Positions 54,041-63,899 of a stretch of DNA of 64,000 bases are shown here, one piece after another (the stretch's first letter is position 1; each line of letters opens with the position of its first letter). The DNA is from Pictodentalium vernedei (Eukaryota; Mollusca; Scaphopoda; Dentaliida; Dentaliidae): positions 183,280,083 through 183,344,082 of the forward strand of contig CM062297.1 of the NCBI GenBank assembly GCA_031216915.1. The letters run 5' to 3'. Below the pieces are notes generated by a model that did no database searches, was not told the origin of the DNA, and saw nothing but the letters and a program-made list of their open reading frames with translations. The translations under genes were made by a program, and so were the position numbers.

Positions 54041-56226
54041 ATGCCCAGGACAATTCCTTGTGGGCTATGTCTGCTGCCAAAGCATGTGGACGATGTACAT
54101 TCGTCTTGTTCCTCCTGTAATGGGTGTTCGGCCGAGCGGCCGTGTGGTGTCTGTGGAACATGGTCTTCCACCTTCTGGGCGTCAGTAAACCGTGTCGTTC
54201 GTTCTTGTGGCCGTGCCTCCCGCTCCCACGGGAAAGGAGAACGTGGCCGACTTTGTCTGGTGAGAGTTATTCCTCCTCCGTGGGGGATGTGCAGTCTTTT
54301 CCTGTGGTGGATACTGCGGGAGCCGTTGAGTGTTCTGGTGTAGAGATGCCTGGTTCCGGGACTACGGTCCCCCTCCAGTCGACATCTGAGGCTGTCACTA
54401 GGGTTGTGACTCCTCCTTCGGAGCCGAGCCGGTGTGCTCTCTCCACTATTTCACCAGCCTCAACGACTCTCGACGTATCTACTACTGCTGCTGGCCCGTC
54501 TGCTTCGTTGTCTGTTTCAGCCGGCCTCGGCTTTTCGCTGCAGGGGACTGCAGGACTGTCCGATACTGTAGACGTGGGATATCGGCCTCAGCCTTCCCTG
54601 ACTTCAACTCGGCGAAGTCGGAAGGGGCTGCCGGCCGAGCCCATCGCTGTGGTCTCTTCGCCGTCGAGCACCACAGTTGTGTCTTTGGATTCGGATGTTC
54701 GTAGTGGAAACAGTATGAACTCCGTGGCGTTTCCGTCTACTCACTCTGGTCACACGACCAGTTTTGGGGGACCAACACCTTTTGTGCAGCCTGGACCTTC
54801 TGCCCCACAGAGGTCCGCGGTGACTCTCATGAGTTCTCGCAATATTGATCCTTGGGGTGCATCGTACCCCTATACACGTCTGCCTTCAGATGTTTAGGCT
54901 GCCGCCCGTCGTCCCGCGTCGGGTGTTTTGGAGGATCGTGACCCTTCGCTGGTTAAGAGGGTCAGAGGTGAAGCCACTTTGCCGGTTTGCTCCCCTGTCG
55001 AACCGGTCGGTACAGGCAGTGAGCTTAGGGAGGCCCTCTCCTTACTCACTCAGGTTCTTTCTAAGAGCCTTCCTGTTGCTTCCAGCGAGGCTATGGGTGG
55101 TTTCCAGGCGCCTCCTATGGCGCCGCCTCCCGGGATTGGAAACAGGTCGGTTTCCGATTCCTCTGGTGTCCCGACACCATGGGAGGCGTCGGCTGGTTTG
55201 CCCATGATGGGCTATGTGTCTTCCGACTCTGGAGAGGAGTCCGACATGCTTGAGGTCGAGGGCCAGCAGTCTTCGGACTTGGGGGCGGCTCTTGACTTTG
55301 TGTTTGGGTTTCTGCCTGAGCTCAAACCTGCTAACTAGCCGACAGTGTCAGCCTGGCCGCGTTCATCGGTCACGCACCAACAGCCTATGGAGCAACCTGC
55401 TTCTGGGCGCCTTCGACCGTGCCAGTCGGTACAGGTGGTTGAAGCTTTTTCAGCATTGGATGCCAAGCTGAATTCCAAGGCTTTGAAAACTTCGTTCTTC
55501 ACCAGGGTTGACACCTTTTTGCCTCCTGTGCGTTATCGTTCCAACGATTCTGCCAATCCGTCAGTCTGCCAGGCTTTGACGGTTCTGGATCAGGACTCCA
55601 CTTCCCTCGGGCTTTCCAAGCCCAAGTCTGCCGTCATTCCAATGACGACTCTGGAGTCCACGTTGGGCTTATCTAGAGAGATGCTTGGCATGCTTTCTCT
55701 CTCAGATCACGTCGTCTCAGCTTGGGCTGCTTATCTGCCTCCAGATAAGTTTGACGAGGTACAGGCTCCTTTGCGTGTGCTGTCTGAGGCGCTTATGCAC
55801 CTTACTCACACGCATGCCTGTAACACGGCTAATTTGGAATTAGTTCGAAGGGACGCTGTGCTGGACACAGGACGATCCCTTCCCGAGGAGCAGCGTGCTA
55901 CTCTTCGATCTGCTTCTTTGGCAGGTCCGCAACTTTTCCATGGTTCCGTGTCGACGGTCCGGGATGACGTCCTACGTCATTCCAAAGATCAGCTGCTTTT
56001 TCGTCAGCTTGATCAGCCTTCTCGGGGAGGCAAGGGCCGTTCCAAGCCTAACAAGTACCCTTCTGCTTCTTCTGTGAAGCAAAAGGCTGGTCCTTCTGCC
56101 GCCGCCTCTACTTCTTACTCACGGGGTAAAGGTAGGGGTCGGCAGAATCGAGGGAAGTCTCAGGATTCTTCATTTATCAGAGGAGGTGGTTTCTCCTCTC
56201 GCGGGCCTCGTCGGGGCTCGAAATGA
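54041..56226 (+). pseudogene. DIRS gag-like ORF1 with N-terminal Cys/His zinc-binding motif; two in-frame TAGs and a frameshift
   Basis: ATG at 54041 opens a frame with CGLCLLPKHVDDVHSSC then CNGC and CGVCG: Cys-x2-Cys, an Asp-x-His-x2-Cys and further Cys pairs, the arrangement I know from the gag of DIRS elements. That frame stops at 54343. The protein continues in another frame (visible from about 54250) as a Ser/Thr/Pro-rich region, TAG at 54895-54897, continues in the same frame (RDPSLVKRVRGEA, acidic SSDSGEESDMLEVEG), TAG at 55336-55338, and again in the same frame through a helical part (VEAFSALDAKLN, TTLESTLGLSREMLGML) to a basic, Gly/Arg/Ser-rich C-terminus (GKGRGRQNRGKSQ) ending at 56226. 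So about 660 codons of one frame carry two ambers. The C-terminal end overlaps the RT frame by at least 41 nt. Role: particle or RNA-binding protein, by analogy. Confidence 0.8.
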
Positions 56227-58216
56227 AGGTCCTCACCTCGACTCGTCCCAGGTTGGAGGAAGGATAGCAGAGTTCGCAGACCATTGGACCACCATCACAT
56301 CCGATCCATGGGTGTTAGATGTTGTTCGGTCCAGGCTGCGCATATCCTTCCGACGGCACCCCACTCTGTCAAGGGTGCCTCTTCCAACCACAGTTCCTTC
56401 AGACGTTTTACGTCGGGAACTTTTGTCCACAGAGATTGCCAATCTCCTAGCAAAGGGGGCGATCGAGGTCGTCAAGAACGTTCAGTCAGTGGGTTTCTAT
56501 TCCCGCCTGTTCTTGGTGCCGAAGAAGGATGGCCGACTCCGACCGGTTATCGATCTGAGTATCCTGAACCAGTCTATCATTGCTCCCAAGTTCAGCATGG
56601 AGACTTTCAGGTCGGTCCGCCAATCAATTCACCAGGGAGATTTCACAGCCAGCATCGACCTGCGAGACGCTTACTTCCACGTTCCGATGCATCGGGTGTC
56701 ACGGAAGTATCTCAGGTTCGCTTTTCTGGGACGAGTTTACCAGTTCAAGGCCATGCCTTTCGGCCTCAACCTGGCTCCTTGGGCGTTCACCAGACTGATG
56801 TCGCATGTGATAGCGTTCCATCGCACACAGTCCAGGGTGACTACTTCGGCGTATCTGGACGATATCCTCCAGAGGCATTCCAATGCTGCCTTACTGGAAT
56901 CGGATGTCGCCACTCTGTTGAGCTTGCTCACGTCGCTAGGATTCAGAGTCAACGAGGAGAAGTCGGACCTGGTCCCTTCTCAGTCATTTTGTCATCTGGG
57001 GATGTCTTTCCAAACCAAATTCAATTTGGTGGCTGTTCCCCAGGCCAAGGCTGTGATTCTCTCAGCTTTTGCTCCGACTCTGTCCCAGTCCAAGTCCGCG
57101 ACCGCTCGGAGTTTTCTCCGGCTGATCGGTCTCTGCAGTTCGGTGACGGATCTCATTCCTCTAGGTCGGCTGCGTGTCAGACCTCTCCAACACTTTCTGC
57201 TCAGTCGTTGGAGGCCGAATGTAGATTCTCTGGATCAGGTGCTTCCGTTTCCGGACTCTCTGTATCCTCACCTTTTTCCCTGGACAGATGTTCAGTGGAT
57301 TACGCAGGGTGTTCCGCTGGACTTACCCACGTCCGATCGCGTTCTGACGGCAGATGCCAGCAATCTCGGATGGGGTGCGACGTTGGATCCTCTCGGTCTT
57401 TCCCTACATGGGATGTGGGACCAGGATCAAGCAGCTCTACACATCAACCAGAAGGAGCTTCTTGCTCTTCTTCTGAGTTTCAGGCAGTGGATCCCTCACC
57501 TGTCGAATTGCCAGGTCCTTCTACTATCCAACAATTCGACAGTGGTTGCTTACATTCGGAACCAGGGTGGCACGCACTCGCTTCCAATGTACGAGTTAGC
57601 TCGGGATCTTCCACTGCTCGCTCAGGATGTTCACGCCGGAGTGGTTGTTCGTCACATTCCCGGTCGTCTGAACGTCCTAGCCGACTCCCTGTCCCGACAG
57701 GGCAGGGTTATTTCCACCGAGTGGATGCTTCACAGGGCAGTGTTCCAGTCGCTTTGCGATCTCTGGGGACGTCCCCACATCGACCTCTTTGCGACTCGTT
57801 GGAACCATCAGGTGGACACTTTCGTGTCCCCGTGTCCAGATCCTCTGGCTTTTGCCGTGGACGCTCTGTCACTCGATTGGAACGGTCTAGTCGGCTACGC
57901 CTTTCCGCCGGTTCCGATTCTTCCTCAGGTTCTCGCCAAAATTCGAACCTGCAGTTGTCGAATCATTCTGATCGCTCCCCTGTCGCCTCAGCGGGTGTGG
58001 ATCAATCAGCTCCGCTCGCTGATGGCGGCGGTTCCGGCACGTCTCCCGCTACGTCGCGACCTTCTTTGTCAAGGTCGCCCGAGGAGGTTTCACGTCGACC
58101 CGACTTCATTGTGCCTTCACGCATATCTTTTGTCAGGTCCTGTCTCCTCCGTAGAGGTTTTTCGAGACGAGCAGTGGAGTGCATTTCTTCTTCAAGGAGG
58201 CACTCCACTGGTTTAG
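56186..58216 (+). CDS. DIRS reverse transcriptase / RNase H plus conserved C-terminal region
   Basis: Open frame of 676 codons. RT landmarks (numbered from 56186): SRLFLVPKKDGRLRPVID near 106, ASIDLRDAYFHVP with the first Asp near 157, MPFGLNLAPWAF near 190, AYLDDI (two Asp) at 222-227. RNase H: TADAS with Asp 390, QKELLAL with Glu 424, LLSNNSTVVAYI where the third acidic position (about 449) is Asn instead of Asp, and NVLADSLSR with Asp 500. A conserved tail follows (PHIDLFATRWN, VSPCPDPLAFAVDALS), the region that in DIRS elements is sometimes described as methyltransferase-like. The frame starts without an ATG (first in-frame Met is inside the RT domain), so expression probably needs a frameshift from gag. 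RNase H is likely dead. Confidence 0.9.
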   Translation: MVSPLAGLVGARNEGPHLDSSQVGGRIAEFADHWTTITSDPWVLDVVRSRLRISFRRHPTLSRVPLPTTVPSDVLRRELLSTEIANLLAKGAIEVVKNVQSVGFYSRLFLVPKKDGRLRPVIDLSILNQSIIAPKFSMETFRSVRQSIHQGDFTASIDLRDAYFHVPMHRVSRKYLRFAFLGRVYQFKAMPFGLNLAPWAFTRLMSHVIAFHRTQSRVTTSAYLDDILQRHSNAALLESDVATLLSLLTSLGFRVNEEKSDLVPSQSFCHLGMSFQTKFNLVAVPQAKAVILSAFAPTLSQSKSATARSFLRLIGLCSSVTDLIPLGRLRVRPLQHFLLSRWRPNVDSLDQVLPFPDSLYPHLFPWTDVQWITQGVPLDLPTSDRVLTADASNLGWGATLDPLGLSLHGMWDQDQAALHINQKELLALLLSFRQWIPHLSNCQVLLLSNNSTVVAYIRNQGGTHSLPMYELARDLPLLAQDVHAGVVVRHIPGRLNVLADSLSRQGRVISTEWMLHRAVFQSLCDLWGRPHIDLFATRWNHQVDTFVSPCPDPLAFAVDALSLDWNGLVGYAFPPVPILPQVLAKIRTCSCRIILIAPLSPQRVWINQLRSLMAAVPARLPLRRDLLCQGRPRRFHVDPTSLCLHAYLLSGPVSSVEVFRDEQWSAFLLQGGTPLV

Positions 58217-58978
58217 CTTATGCAGCTAAATGGAAGGTCTTCTGTCGATGGTGTGCTGATCACTCTGTTGATTATGCCAATCCTTCGATTTCACAGATTG
58301 CGGAGCTTCTGGTATATCTGTTTGATTCTCGGGGTCTCCAGCCTGTTACCATCAAGGGTTACAGGTCTATGCTTTCAGAGACTTTTTCTTATGTGGGGAA
58401 GCGTCGTATCGGCACTAATCCTTACCTCTCCAAGCTTGTTCGGCACTTTTCTTTGAAAAGGCCTCGGTCTTTGCAGCTTACTCCTTACTTCACGCCCTCT
58501 CGGTTGACCCGGCCTTTTTTAGGAGCTCTCCCAACAGTGTTACTTTTACCACTGATTGCTCCTTTTTGGCTAAGAATCAGTTACCAGATACTACTCCTCC
58601 TCCTATCTGTATCAGGGCTCTTCCCTCTGTTGAGGGTACTCGCCCTTTGCTCTGTCCGGTCCGTGCTATTCGCATTTATCTTGATCGGACACGCTTCATA
58701 CGGAAAGGCAGAAAATGTTTTTTTTTCTGTCTCTCATTCCGGGTCGACAGAAGATCTCTCCTCAATCCATTTCTCGATGGATTTGTCTTGCTATTCGTAC
58801 GGCTTATAGTCGTTTAGCAGCTGGCGATTGTATTACCAATCGTATTTCTGCCCACGAGGTGCGGGCACTGTCTACCTCTTGGGCTTATTCTAACTCCGTC
58901 AAGTTGTCGGATGTTATGCAGGCAGCCTACTGGAGAAATGCTTCTACATTCTCCACCTTTTATTTGCGCCAGTTGTAG
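58100..58978 (+). pseudogene. DIRS tyrosine recombinase, frame-shifted and internally deleted
   Basis: N-terminal domain in the frame that ends at 58809: AYAAKWKVFCRWCADH, ISQIAELLVYLFDSRGLQP, TIKGYRSMLS. Just after LKRPRSLQLTP (about 58490) the sensible frame changes to VTFTTDCSFLAKNQLP and CPVRAIRIYLDRTRF (58530-58710), and after a T-run at 58715-58724 to a third frame with SAHEVRALSTSWA (His-x2-Arg of the catalytic set, 58852), AAYWRN (the Trp position) and the nucleophile Tyr in FYLRQL (58961-58963), stop at 58976-58978. The segment expected between PRSLQLTP and FLAKNQ, which holds the first catalytic Arg (RVSELHAL-type motif), is missing. It would join the circular or linear cDNA to the target; this copy cannot. 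Confidence 0.85.
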
Positions 58979-59266
58979 GAGCAGTCGGAGGACCTTTTTG
59001 CCCTGGGTCCTCTTTCTTCTGCTCAGGCTGTTGTCTGCCATAGCCATTAGGCTTCTTGAAGGTCAGTTTCAGCCTTGTGCTGTTACTGCCCTTTTTCTGT
59101 CTGTGTGTCACACAGGCTCATATGTCTCTTTTCATTGTCCTTTACCAATGATTGCGACATTATGGTTGATAAGCCTCGGGACCTCTTCCTTCTACTTCAC
59201 GGTTCCAGTGCACTAGGGTTATGTGGGGGTTGGTTATGCGATTCCCTCCAGCCTTTTGTCTATTCA

Positions 59267-59356
59267 GCCTGTAGTAAACAATTGTGAGTAGGTTGATAAG
59301 AAATCTAAATTTTATAGTAAATTTCCTTTCTTATTATACCTACCACAATTGTTTAC
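59267..59356. repeat. Internal complementary region of the DIRS element
   Basis: AGCCTGTAGTAAACAATTGT...GATAAGAAATC (59267-59306) is the reverse complement of the left terminus; ATCTAAATTTTATAGTAAAT...CACAATTGTTTAC (59303-59356) is the reverse complement of the right terminus; they overlap by ATC/AATC, the complement of GATT. This is the DIRS hallmark used as template to restore the ends. Confidence 0.93.
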
Positions 59357-59429
59357 ATGGAGGCCCTCCCGTCTTCTTTACGGGTAAAGAATCTTTCCTC
59401 CCCGCTGATCACATAACTCTAACGTTTAC

Positions 59430-59705
59430 GGATTCAAAAAGAATGAGTCTTTAGAGACGGTATATGCGCACTGGCAATGGAAGTCGTGGAGTTGTACTTG
59501 GGAGAGAGCATCCCGTACTGGGTCTGCGCCAGTTGCACTCGACCCAGTTTTGGCTTATTTTTATTGGTGCTTTTGCAACTTGCTTGGGAAAGACAAAAAT
59601 AGAGAGTATTTTATCCGAGTTAGGGACTTCCACTGTAGTGCAAGCCTGTAGTAAACAATTGTGGTAGGTATAATAAGAAAGGAAATTTACTATAAAATTT
59701 AGATT
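59430..59705 (-). repeat. Right inverted terminal repeat of the DIRS element
   Basis: Mirror of 53333-53602 with only a handful of differences. It extends about 25 bp further at the outer end (AAATTTACTATAAAATTTA), an asymmetry that the internal complementary region also records. Confidence 0.9.
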
Positions 59706-61757
59706 TTCTTCCATTTCCGTCAAATAATGTTGCTGGTGGCAACGTTCTTAGAACTTCGTTTAGTCAGACTTCAGTATTTCCCTTTGGCACACCCCACAGG
59801 GCACATTTATGATCAGATTGCTTTGAAATCTGGCATGCTTGTTTGGAGTGACCTCCAGATGGGAGCCATTGATTTTCTTCCATTTCCATCAAAAAATGTT
59901 GCCACTGGCAACGATCTTTGAACTTAGTTTAGTCAGGCATCAATATATTCCTTTGGCATGCCCTACAGGGCACATTTATGATCAGATCGGTTTGAAACTT
60001 TGTATGCTTATTTGGTGTTACCTCTAGATGGGAGCTATCTATTTTCTTCGATTTACATAAAAAAATGTTGCCGCTGGCAAGGACCTTCGATGAACTTACT
60101 GCAGTTATGCATCAATATTTCTCTTTGGCTCACCCTGCAGTGCACATTTTTGACCTGATCACTTGGAAACTTGGTATGCTTGTTTGGGGTGAGCTCTAGA
60201 TTTGAGCTCTTGATTTTCTTGCATTTGGGTAAAAAAAATTTCCACTGGCAACGTTCTTAGAACTTAGTTAAGTCAGACCTCAATATTTCCCTTTGGCAAA
60301 CCCTACAGGGCACATTTATGATCAAATTGTTTTGAAACCTGGCATGCTTGTTTGGGGTGACCTCTAGATGGGAGCTATCGATTTTCTTCCATTTCCATCT
60401 AGTAATGTTGCTGCTGGCAGTGACCTTTTAACTTAGTTTAGACAGGCATAAATATATTCCTTTGGCATGCCCTACAGGGCACATTTATGATCAGAATGGT
60501 TTGAAACTTGGTATGTTTGTTTGGGGTTACCTCTAGATGGGAGCTATCGATTTTATTCAATTTGTGTCAAAAAAATGTTGCCGCTGGCAACGACCTTCAA
60601 TGAACTTCATGCAGTTATGCATCAATATTTCCCTTTGGCGCAGCCTGCAGTGCACATTTTTGACAGGATCACTTGGTGTGCTTGTTTGGGGTGACCTCAA
60701 GATGGGAGCTATCGATTTTCTTCCATTTCCGTCAAAAATAGTTGCCATTGGCAATGACCTCTGATGAACTTAAAAAACTTAGTGCTGTTATGCATCAATA
60801 TTTCCCTTTGACACACCCTGCAGGGCACATTTATGATTTGATCACTTGGAAACTTGGTGTGCTTGTGTGAGCTGATATCTATATGGGAGTTGATCAATTT
60901 TCTTCCATTTCTGTCAAATAATGTTGCCGCTGGCAACGACCTTTGAACTTAGTTTAGTCAGGCTTCAACATTTCCCTTTGGCACACCCTTCAGGGCACAT
61001 TTATGATCGGATCACTTTGAAACTTGGTATGTGAGTTCGGGGTGACCTCTAGATGTGAGCTATTGATTTTTTTTCATTTGCTTTAAAAAAATTTTATTGT
61101 TATCACCAGCCTTTGAACTTACTGCATTTGTGCAGCAACTTATCCCTTTTGCACTCTCTGCAAGGTATATTTATGAATTTCCATAAAAAAGAGAGAAAAA
61201 AAACGTTGCCACAAGCAATGACCTTCAAACTTAGTGCATTTGTGCATTAACATCTTCCTTTGGCATGCCTCAGAGGGCACATTCATTATCAGGTTGTTTT
61301 CAAACTTTGTATGCTTATGCAGGGTGACAAAGATAGGAGCTATCGATTTTCTTTTCATTTCCATCAAAAACTTGCTGTTAGCAACAACCTTTGCATTTAT
61401 TGCATTTGTGCATCAGCATTCTTCTTTGACATGGCCTACAGGCCACATTTATCATGGGATTGTTTTTGAACTTGATGTGCTCATTAGGCGAGACCTTTAG
61501 ATAAGACCTATTGATTAGCATTCATTTCTGTGAAAAAAGTTGCCATTTACAATAACCTCTGAACTTACTGCATTTGTGTATCAACATTCTTCCTTCAGCC
61601 TGTCTTACAGTTTAATGTATGGATTACTCTGATGTTGTGCACACACAATGCTGTTATGTTGAAATTTCACTAAATAACATTGTTTTGCCATTTCACTTAT
61701 AACTTACCAAGTTCAAGTTTGTCAAGTTGAGCTACAGTGTCATTGACACTTTCATTC

Positions 61758-61937
61758 CTTTTTCAGACCCTGGCTTATGACCTGTTATTGGATTGATCTT
61801 ACCAAACACATTTCTTTGAGGGTTTATAATGTATGCTTTGGAAGTGAAAAAAAATAAGAATTTGATTGTCAAGTTTTGAGTAAAGTGCTGGGCATATGTT
61901 CAGGCCTCTAGATTAGCTTACATTTAAAAAACTTATA
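61758..61937. other. Short spacer
   Basis: Nothing recognised. Confidence 0.4.
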
Positions 61938-62265
61938 GACAGAATGGCATTCACATTCGAACAGTCATTTTTTTATCGCATCAGATCAATTTGGGCTGAG
62001 GGATAATATTGAATGAGAAGCCGAAGGCTTCAAGTTCAATATTATCCTTCCACCAGAATCGATCAAGTCCGGTAAAAAATGACAGTTCAAATGTGTATGC
62101 TGTTCTGTATTTATTGCACTATTAATCGATTTTGGCGGAGGGATAATATTGAACTCAAAGCCTTTGGCTTCTTGTTGTTCAATATTCTCCCTCTGCTGAA
62201 ATCAATCTCATGTGGTAAAAAATGACAGTTCGAACGTGTATGCTGTTCTGTATTTATTGCTTGCC
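61938..62265. mobile_element. Palindromic MITE with duplicated right half
   Basis: AGAATGGCATTCACATTCG at left mirrored by CGAACGTGTATGCTGTTCT at right. The inner hairpin GGATAATATTGAATGAG... / TTCAATATTATCC and the right arm occur twice (61985-62098 and 62110-62265). Confidence 0.65.
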
Positions 62266-62890
62266 TACAGTTTACTAAAAAAAATATTAAAAACGCAAAC
62301 TATTGCCAAAAGTAACCAAAATGTAAAAAAAAAATTAGTTAAATAGTCCATGCACATGATTCGTATTGTTCAAGGACAATACAAAAAAATTTATTGTTCG
62401 CTTCAGTTTTTGCAGAAAAGCATGTATTTTATGAAAATAAAAGCATAGGCATGCAATAAATGGTTTTATTGAAATTGTTGGACGGGGATGACAATTATTT
62501 GAGGGCCACATAGTGTGGAACACCATCTGCAGCTGACAGCAATGAATTACAATTAGGGAGATTCAACGATAAGTTGTATAGTAGTTTTAACCGTCGCAGC
62601 GGGGAACCATTAGTCCTCTCAACAAGAGATAAACACCCACCTGGTCAAGCAGTTGATTAATTGGCCTACAATAATTTGTACCCAGTGTCTATTTGTGGCT
62701 TTTACAAGCAAACGTATCAAATTAATTATTTACAATTTACAATCCCTGACCATTAACCCTGAACTCAGACAAATTCGAATCGATCTTGACATAGTCAGCA
62801 GTAGGTAATATTGGGAAGCAATATAAATGATAAACTAAACTTTTATGCTGTCTCAGTTATAACTATAGAAGATAAAAGTAACAATCAATC
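62266..62890. other. Unassigned spacer
   Basis: AT-rich; nothing recognised. Confidence 0.4.
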
Positions 62891-62892
62891 CC

Positions 62893-63060
62893 TGGTTCAA
62901 GGTGTTCTATGGAATCAAAGAGTCTGTTGACTCTTTGATTCCATAGAGCACTTTGAACCAGGTTTTTACTGGTAGAGAGCTAAATTATTTTGGTTGTCAA
63001 AATTTGCATTGTTACAATTTAAGGGAGAGTGCCTATACAAAAATTACAAAATTATTAACT
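62893..63060. mobile_element. Hairpin plus partial CTGGTAGAG-family MITE
   Basis: 62897-62962 is a near-perfect palindrome GGTTCAAGGTGTTCTATGGA / TCCATAGAGCACTTTGAACC. It is followed by ACTGGTAGAGAGCTAAATTA and GTTACAATTTAAGGGAGAGT, blocks of the CTGGTAGAG family. Confidence 0.6.
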
Positions 63061-63298
63061 TTTATGCAGCCATCATGGACTGGAAAACCTCACTTGCAAT
63101 GAGCAATGAATAAGAACTAATGTATGTGTTTTAGGACAACACTGTAAATTACTAATGTAGATTTTATTGTTTGATATATGTATCATAAGTACAGTGTAGC
63201 CAATAAACGAGTAGCAGAATAATTATAATGACTGCTCTATGGGGAGTTTCATTTTGGAAAATGTTACGTACATTGTGGGCGGTATGAAAAAACGGTTA

Positions 63299-63766
63299 CA
63301 CAACCAAAACTGTACCCATACCGAGGAGACTTGACAACCATATCAGTGCAATGAATTTACGAAGGTGTTGGTAGGGGAGGCGGATGGAATTTTGATTGGA
63401 AATTCGCCACCTGACCCAGTCGCTTCGATGTAATTCACAGACTGACTGATCACAAATACACAGCGAGAAATCAAGCACAGATGTCCGGAGTGCTGTCATA
63501 ATTAACTCGTGCAAACCAACCCAATCCGAGATGACAGTGAGGTCATTGAAATAACTGAAGGATGACAAAAAGACAAATCTGTGGATCATTAACCCTAAAC
63601 TAACCATATAAATGTAATAGGATTGCGGCCTAAAAACTACCATAATTCTTCTGGTTTTGTATTTCATGCCAATAAGAGCACCCTGAGCATTTTCTCTGAG
63701 TGTGTACATACCCAGAAAGTGCATGAATGGTCTTAACTGCTGCAAACTGATCCAAGAAATATTAGT
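63299..63766 (-). CDS. Possible exon of a membrane protein, unrecognised
   Basis: A minus-strand frame of about 156 codons between an acceptor-like TTCATGTGCTCTCAG (AG at 63767-63768) and a possible GTAACC donor at its end. It is not part of any repeat in the window. The translation has several hydrophobic stretches (SYYIYMVSLGLMIHRFVFLS; ELIMTALRTSVLDFSLCI; KFIALIWLSSLLGMGTVLVV) separated by basic segments, consistent with a multi-pass membrane protein. The LRPFMHFLGMYT start recalls N-termini of invertebrate gustatory-receptor-like proteins, but that is a weak resemblance and I do not assign it. A frame of 160 codons by chance is not excluded. Confidence 0.35.
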
Positions 63767-63865
63767 CTGAGAGCACATGAACCAATTGTAGGGATTTTAG
63801 GCATGAATGTATGTAATGTGTTGACATTTTTCAGAAAAAGTGTGGGGGAGGGGGCAACTCCCTCT

Positions 63866-63899
63866 CAATCCCCCCCCCCCCACACACACACACACACCC
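63866..63899. repeat. C tract and CA microsatellite
   Basis: Run of C followed by (CA)n. Confidence 0.9.

Larger units (their letters stand above)
53333..59705 (+). mobile_element. DIRS-type tyrosine-recombinase retrotransposon, nearly full length, defective
   Basis: Inverted terminal repeats (53333-53602 and 59430-59705), an internal complementary region (59267-59356), and in order a gag-like frame, an RT/RNase H frame and a tyrosine recombinase frame, all on the plus strand. The only bases shared at left junction, right junction and empty target are GATT (53333-53336, 59702-59705), with no other target duplication. This is the DIRS1-group layout. Coding part is clearly GC-richer than the host DNA. 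Inactivating changes are listed with each frame. Confidence 0.93.
52650..61757. mobile_element. Helentron-like tandem-core element interrupted by a DIRS element
   Basis: Left TTAGCTCAACTTGAGC; right TCAAGTTGAGCTACAGTGTC followed by the palindrome end ATTGACACTTTCATT. Core units of about 168 bp (GGCACACCCTACAGGGCACA, TTTGAAACTTGGTATGC, GGGAGCTATCGATTTTCTTC, AATGTTGCCGCTGGCAACG): about four before 53333 and ten after 59705. Host length without the DIRS element about 2.7 kb. Right-end design equals 29595-31047 and 31692-32452. Confidence 0.65.

Noticed and set aside
56284..58100. Independent Ser/Arg-rich protein in the second frame of the RT region
   Set aside because: Not called as a separate gene: no start or domain in this part; kept only as a finding about frame overlap.
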